Source of the DNA: an uncultured Prevotella sp.
Lineage (GTDB): Bacteria > Bacteroidota > Bacteroidia > Bacteroidales > Bacteroidaceae
Length of the DNA stretch: 14,314 nucleotides
NCBI GenBank assembly: GCA_900541335.1
Contig: UQJC01000052.1
Span: forward strand, 1-14,314
Direction: 5' to 3'
In this document: positions 13,450 to 14,314 of the stretch, piece after piece
Position numbering within the stretch: the first letter of the stretch is position 1
How the letters are laid out: every line of letters begins with the position of its first letter
The notes under the pieces: model-generated
What the model was told of the DNA's origin: nothing
Databases searched by the model: none
Seen by the model: only the letters and a program-made list of their open reading frames with translations
Translations under genes and position numbers: made by a program

Positions 13450-14314
13450 ATGAAACGACTTCTCTCTCTTGTACTCTGTGCAAGCACCGCATGGGGTGCA
13501 ACTGCCCAATCATCGGGTGATTATGTGCCAACGGCTGAAAACTTAGCGGCCCGTCAGGAATTCTCTGACTCCCGCTTTGGTATTTTCCTTCATTGGGGTA
13601 TTTACAGCATGTTCGGTCAGGGCGAATGGTATATGCAAAACGACGGCATCGACCGTCACGAGTATGCCAAGGCGGCCGATGCCTTCTATCCGCATCGTTT
13701 TGACGCGAAGCAATGGGTTTCAGCCTTCAAGGCAGCTGGTGCGCGTTACATCTGTTTCACCACGCGCCACCATGACGGATTCTCGATGTGGGACACGAAG
13801 CAGTCGGATTTCAACATTATGAATACGCCCTACGGAAAAGACATCGTGCGGCAACTTGCTGACGAATGCCACCGCCAGGGCATCGGACTCCACTTGTATT
13901 ACTCCCATATAGACTGGACGCGCGACGATTATCCTACCGGCGTAACGGGAGTCAATACGGGCAAGGATCGTACAAAGGAAGATTGGAAGTCGTACTACCG
14001 CTTCATGAATGCCCAACTCACCGAGTTGTTGACACAATATGGTAAGGTAAACGGCATTTGGTTTGACGGCTGGTGGGACCACAAGGACGACCCCGTGCCC
14101 TTTAACTGGGAGTTGCCCGAACAGTATGCGCTGATTCACCGCTTGCAACCAGCCTGCATCGTGGGAAACAATCACCACCAATCGCCCAATCCGGGAGAGG
14201 ACATGCAGATGTTTGAACGCGATATTCCGGGAGAAAACAAAGCCGGTATGTCGGGACAGGAGGTCGGCAATCTGCCCCTCGAAACGTGTCAGACGATGAA
14301 CGGGATGTGGGGCT
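13450..14314 (+). CDS. Alpha-L-fucosidase, GH29 (C-terminal part beyond window)
   Basis: The first 288 residues of a GH29 alpha-L-fucosidase, which releases L-fucose from host or dietary glycans by a retaining mechanism. A signal peptide (MKRLLSLVLCASTAWGATAQ, cut after ATA or ATAQ) sends it to the periplasm or cell surface; Cys10 is not in a good lipobox, so it is probably not a lipoprotein. Family motifs are FGIFLHWGIYS (43-53, His48 contacting fucose), the RHHDGFSMWDT segment (106-116) and GIWFDGWW (202-209), where Asp206 is the likely catalytic nucleophile. The domain is an (alpha/beta)8-like barrel, and the frame is still open at the window edge. The gene is transcribed away from rnpB. 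No SusC/SusD neighbours are visible on this side, so whether it belongs to a polysaccharide utilisation locus cannot be told. Confidence 0.93.
   Translation, partial: MKRLLSLVLCASTAWGATAQSSGDYVPTAENLAARQEFSDSRFGIFLHWGIYSMFGQGEWYMQNDGIDRHEYAKAADAFYPHRFDAKQWVSAFKAAGARYICFTTRHHDGFSMWDTKQSDFNIMNTPYGKDIVRQLADECHRQGIGLHLYYSHIDWTRDDYPTGVTGVNTGKDRTKEDWKSYYRFMNAQLTELLTQYGKVNGIWFDGWWDHKDDPVPFNWELPEQYALIHRLQPACIVGNNHHQSPNPGEDMQMFERDIPGENKAGMSGQEVGNLPLETCQTMNGMWG

Noticed and set aside
13720..14181. Minus-strand frame of 153 residues inside the fucosidase gene
   Set aside because: It is a shadow of the GH29 frame, which carries catalytic motifs.

Overview
The window looks like chromosomal DNA from a member of the Bacteroidales, probably a Prevotella- or Bacteroides-like host-associated species. 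The grounds are a C39 peptidase next to a large TonB-receptor-like outer-membrane barrel, a DUF3078 barrel, a DUF6261-type protein, a GH29 alpha-L-fucosidase, a Bacteroidetes IS982 transposase remnant, and promoter -7 boxes of the Bacteroidetes form TAnnTTTG in front of several genes. No species is assigned.

Layout. (1) Positions 1-4185 are a more AT-rich, decayed segment: a large outer-membrane barrel gene broken by a one-base frameshift, overlapped by ATGA with a C39 peptidase gene that carries a two-base frameshift and is then cut by an IS982-family insertion whose right part is lost. This reads as the wreck of a peptide-export locus. (2) Positions 4307-8227 hold a minus-strand gene series. 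In transcription order it is a secreted 137-aa protein, an HPr-kinase/PEPCK-like P-loop protein, an S24/S26-type serine peptidase (coupled by TAATG), a PqqD-like small protein, a stand-alone AICAR formyltransferase (PurH C-terminal-like), and a small basic protein ending at a strong hairpin. (3) Positions 8522-9601 encode a minus-strand DUF6261-like protein with a long low-complexity Pro/Thr/Asn/Gly tail. (4) Positions 9602-10860 are mostly non-coding: an orphan plus-strand terminator, a tandem array of 43-bp units and a nested hairpin. (5) Positions 10866-12332 encode a DUF3078 outer-membrane barrel, followed by dispersed-repeat material and a 21-bp hairpin. (6) Positions 12736-13147 are the RNase P RNA gene (minus strand), with a good Bacteroidetes promoter. 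(7) From 13450 to the window end lies a GH29 alpha-L-fucosidase, cut by the window edge.

How they work together. The kinase-like/peptidase/PqqD trio is the most distinctive part. PqqD-like domains are leader-peptide binders in many RiPP pathways, HprK-like kinases occur in some lasso-peptide clusters, and an S26 peptidase could remove a leader, so the trio looks like a compact peptide-modification module with no recognised modifying enzyme or precursor in view. Everything else is housekeeping (purine synthesis, RNase P), envelope, or glycan-use content.
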